Part shown: piece after piece, positions 62,807-64,000 of the stretch
Layout of the letters: each line of letters opens with the position of its first letter
Position numbering within the stretch: position 1 is the first letter of the stretch
Assembly: GCA_048201935.1 (NCBI GenBank)
Contig: DBFBGR010000004.1
Coordinates: 148,767-212,766, forward strand
Direction: 5' to 3'
DNA: 64,000 nt
From: MGBC124762 sp048201935
Lineage (GTDB): Bacteria > Bacillota > Clostridia > Oscillospirales > Oscillospiraceae
The notes under the pieces: model-generated
Databases searched by the model: none
What the model saw: only the letters and a program-made list of their open reading frames with translations
What the model was told of the DNA's origin: nothing
Translations under genes and position numbers: made by a program

Positions 62807-64000
62807 TTATTCCGCGGAGACCATATAGTAGTAGACGGGCTGGCCGCCGTCCAGAAGGCTGATCTCAGCGTTGGGGCACTCCTTCTCGAAAATGGCCAGA
62901 GCGGCCTGAGCCTCGTCCTCGTTCACGTCGGAGCCGTAGATGACGGTGATGAACTCCGCCTCCTGCTGGGGCTTGTCCTGGGCCAGCTTGGCAAGCAGAG
63001 CGTGGAGGTCGGTGTCGATGCCAAAGAGTTTGTGCTCGGAGAGGGCCATGTAGTCCCCCTCGTGGATGTCAAAGCCGTCAAAGTCGCTGTCCCGGGCGGC
63101 GTAGGTCACCTCGGAGGTATGGACCCGGCCAATGGCCTCGGTCATGGCGGCGGTGTTGTCCTCCTCCGAGCCGTCGGGCAGGGCGGAGAGGAGGGCCGAG
63201 ATGCCCTGGGGCACGGTCTTGGTGGGGATGACCACCACCTTGCGGTCCTTACAAAGGGGGACGCACTGCTGGGCGGCCATGATGATGTTGCCGTTGTTGG
63301 GCAGGACGTAGACGGTGCGGGCCGGGGTCCGCAGGACCTGCTTGAGGATGTCCTCGGTGGAGGGGTTCATGGTCTGCCCGCCGGAGATGACGCCGTCGCA
63401 GCCCAGGTCCTTGAAGGCGGCGGCCAGGCCCTCGCCGGCGCAGACGGCCACAAAGCCGATGTCCTTCTCGGGCTCCACAGGGCCCTGGTCGGCGGCCTCG
63501 CCACTCTCCAGCTCCTTCTCGATGGCGTCCAGGTCGTCGGTGGACTGGACGTGTTTGCCCGCGGCCAGGTCCTCGTACTGGGTGCGCATATTCTCGATCT
63601 TGCAGAGCTCCAATGTACCGAATTCCTGGGCTTTGTTCAGCGCGTCGCCGGGGGTGTCGGTGTGGACGTGGACCTTGAAGGACTCGTCGTCCTCGCCGAT
63701 GACCAGGGAGTCGCCGATGGAGTCCAGATAGGCCCGCAACCGGGTCAGGTCCACCTCGGGGGTCTTCTTGCGGACGATGAAGACGGTGTCGAAGTCAAAG
63801 GTGATGTCCTCCTCGCCAATGGCGGCGAAGTCGGCGCTCTCCTTTACGTCGGTCTCCACACCCTCGGGCATGGGTTTGCCCTGGAGGTGGTCCAGCATGC
63901 CCTGCAAAATGAGCAAAAAGCCCTTGCCGCCGGCGTCCACGACCCCCGCCTTCTTCAAAACGGGGTTCTGCTCCACCGTGTTGGCCAGAGCCTCCTGGCC
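62807..64000 (-). CDS. fakA: Fatty acid kinase catalytic subunit FakA (DAK2/YloV family), 5' end outside window
   Basis: Phosphorylates fatty acids bound to FakB so that they can enter phospholipid synthesis. The frame continues to the window edge (GQEALANTVEQNPVLKKAGV); 397 residues are visible, so the N-terminal half of the ATP-binding DhaL-like domain is missing. Visible: the end of that domain (VVDAGGKGFLLILQGML), the middle domain with FDTVFIVR and FKVHVHTDTPGDAL, and the DegV/FakB-like C-terminal domain (GFVAVCAGEGLAAAFKDLGC, SGGQTMNPSTEDI, LPNNGNIIMAAQQ) ending PVYYYMVSAE. The family's usual total length is about 550 aa. Confidence 0.94.
   Translation of the reverse strand, partial: GQEALANTVEQNPVLKKAGVVDAGGKGFLLILQGMLDHLQGKPMPEGVETDVKESADFAAIGEEDITFDFDTVFIVRKKTPEVDLTRLRAYLDSIGDSLVIGEDDESFKVHVHTDTPGDALNKAQEFGTLELCKIENMRTQYEDLAAGKHVQSTDDLDAIEKELESGEAADQGPVEPEKDIGFVAVCAGEGLAAAFKDLGCDGVISGGQTMNPSTEDILKQVLRTPARTVYVLPNNGNIIMAAQQCVPLCKDRKVVVIPTKTVPQGISALLSALPDGSEEDNTAAMTEAIGRVHTSEVTYAARDSDFDGFDIHEGDYMALSEHKLFGIDTDLHALLAKLAQDKPQQEAEFITVIYGSDVNEDEAQAALAIFEKECPNAEISLLDGGQPVYYYMVSAE

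Overview
The window is GC-rich DNA (roughly 60-65% by eye) with Gram-positive signals throughout: AGGAGG-type ribosome binding sites, sigma-A promoters whose -35 and -10 boxes are almost always exactly 17 bp apart, S-layer-homology (SLH) anchors, an infC-rpmI-rplT operon, a reverse rubrerythrin and a FakA-type fatty acid kinase. Together with the NifU-like/GGGtGRT pair and a radical-SAM 'mobile pair'-type gene, this suggests an anaerobic clostridial gut bacterium of the Oscillospiraceae (Flavonifractor/Lawsonibacter-like). That placement is inference.

Region 1 (1-39.5 kb) is a block of four giant exported proteins on the + strand: at least 2242 aa (5' end outside the window), 2037, 3515 and 5230 aa. 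I see no enzyme domain in any of them. They are built from beta-sandwich modules (cadherin-like, cohesin-like, Ig-like, MBG-like, InlB-B-like) and all carry dockerin/EF-hand-like Ca loops. Only the third has a C-terminal SLH anchor. A consensus promoter follows a terminator behind the first gene, so genes 2-4 probably form one transcript of about 32 kb. I read the block as a surface assembly, possibly held together by cohesin-dockerin-like contacts and anchored through the SLH protein. This is the most unusual system in the window.

Region 2 (39.6-52 kb) is housekeeping: ilvE, a small unknown gene, a 52-aa membrane protein on the minus strand, pyrB with a PyrI-like zinc tail, comEC, holA, rnmV, hemW, an SLH-anchored phosphodiester-glycosidase-type protein and a WYL regulator.

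Region 3 (52-58.5 kb) holds an oxidative-stress pair on the minus strand (reverse rubrerythrin plus a BFD-like ferredoxin), a divergent TIGR04255-type gene, the infC operon with an attenuator-like leader and a probable AUC start codon, a NifU-like scaffold with a GGGtGRT protein, and a uracil/xanthine permease.

Region 4 (58.5-64 kb) has ogt, a lower-GC cassette (MarR regulator, nitroreductase, radical SAM protein) with its own promoter and operator-like palindrome, then minus-strand ychF, a small exported unknown, and the 3' part of fakA running off the window. No tRNA, rRNA, CRISPR array or insertion sequence was seen.
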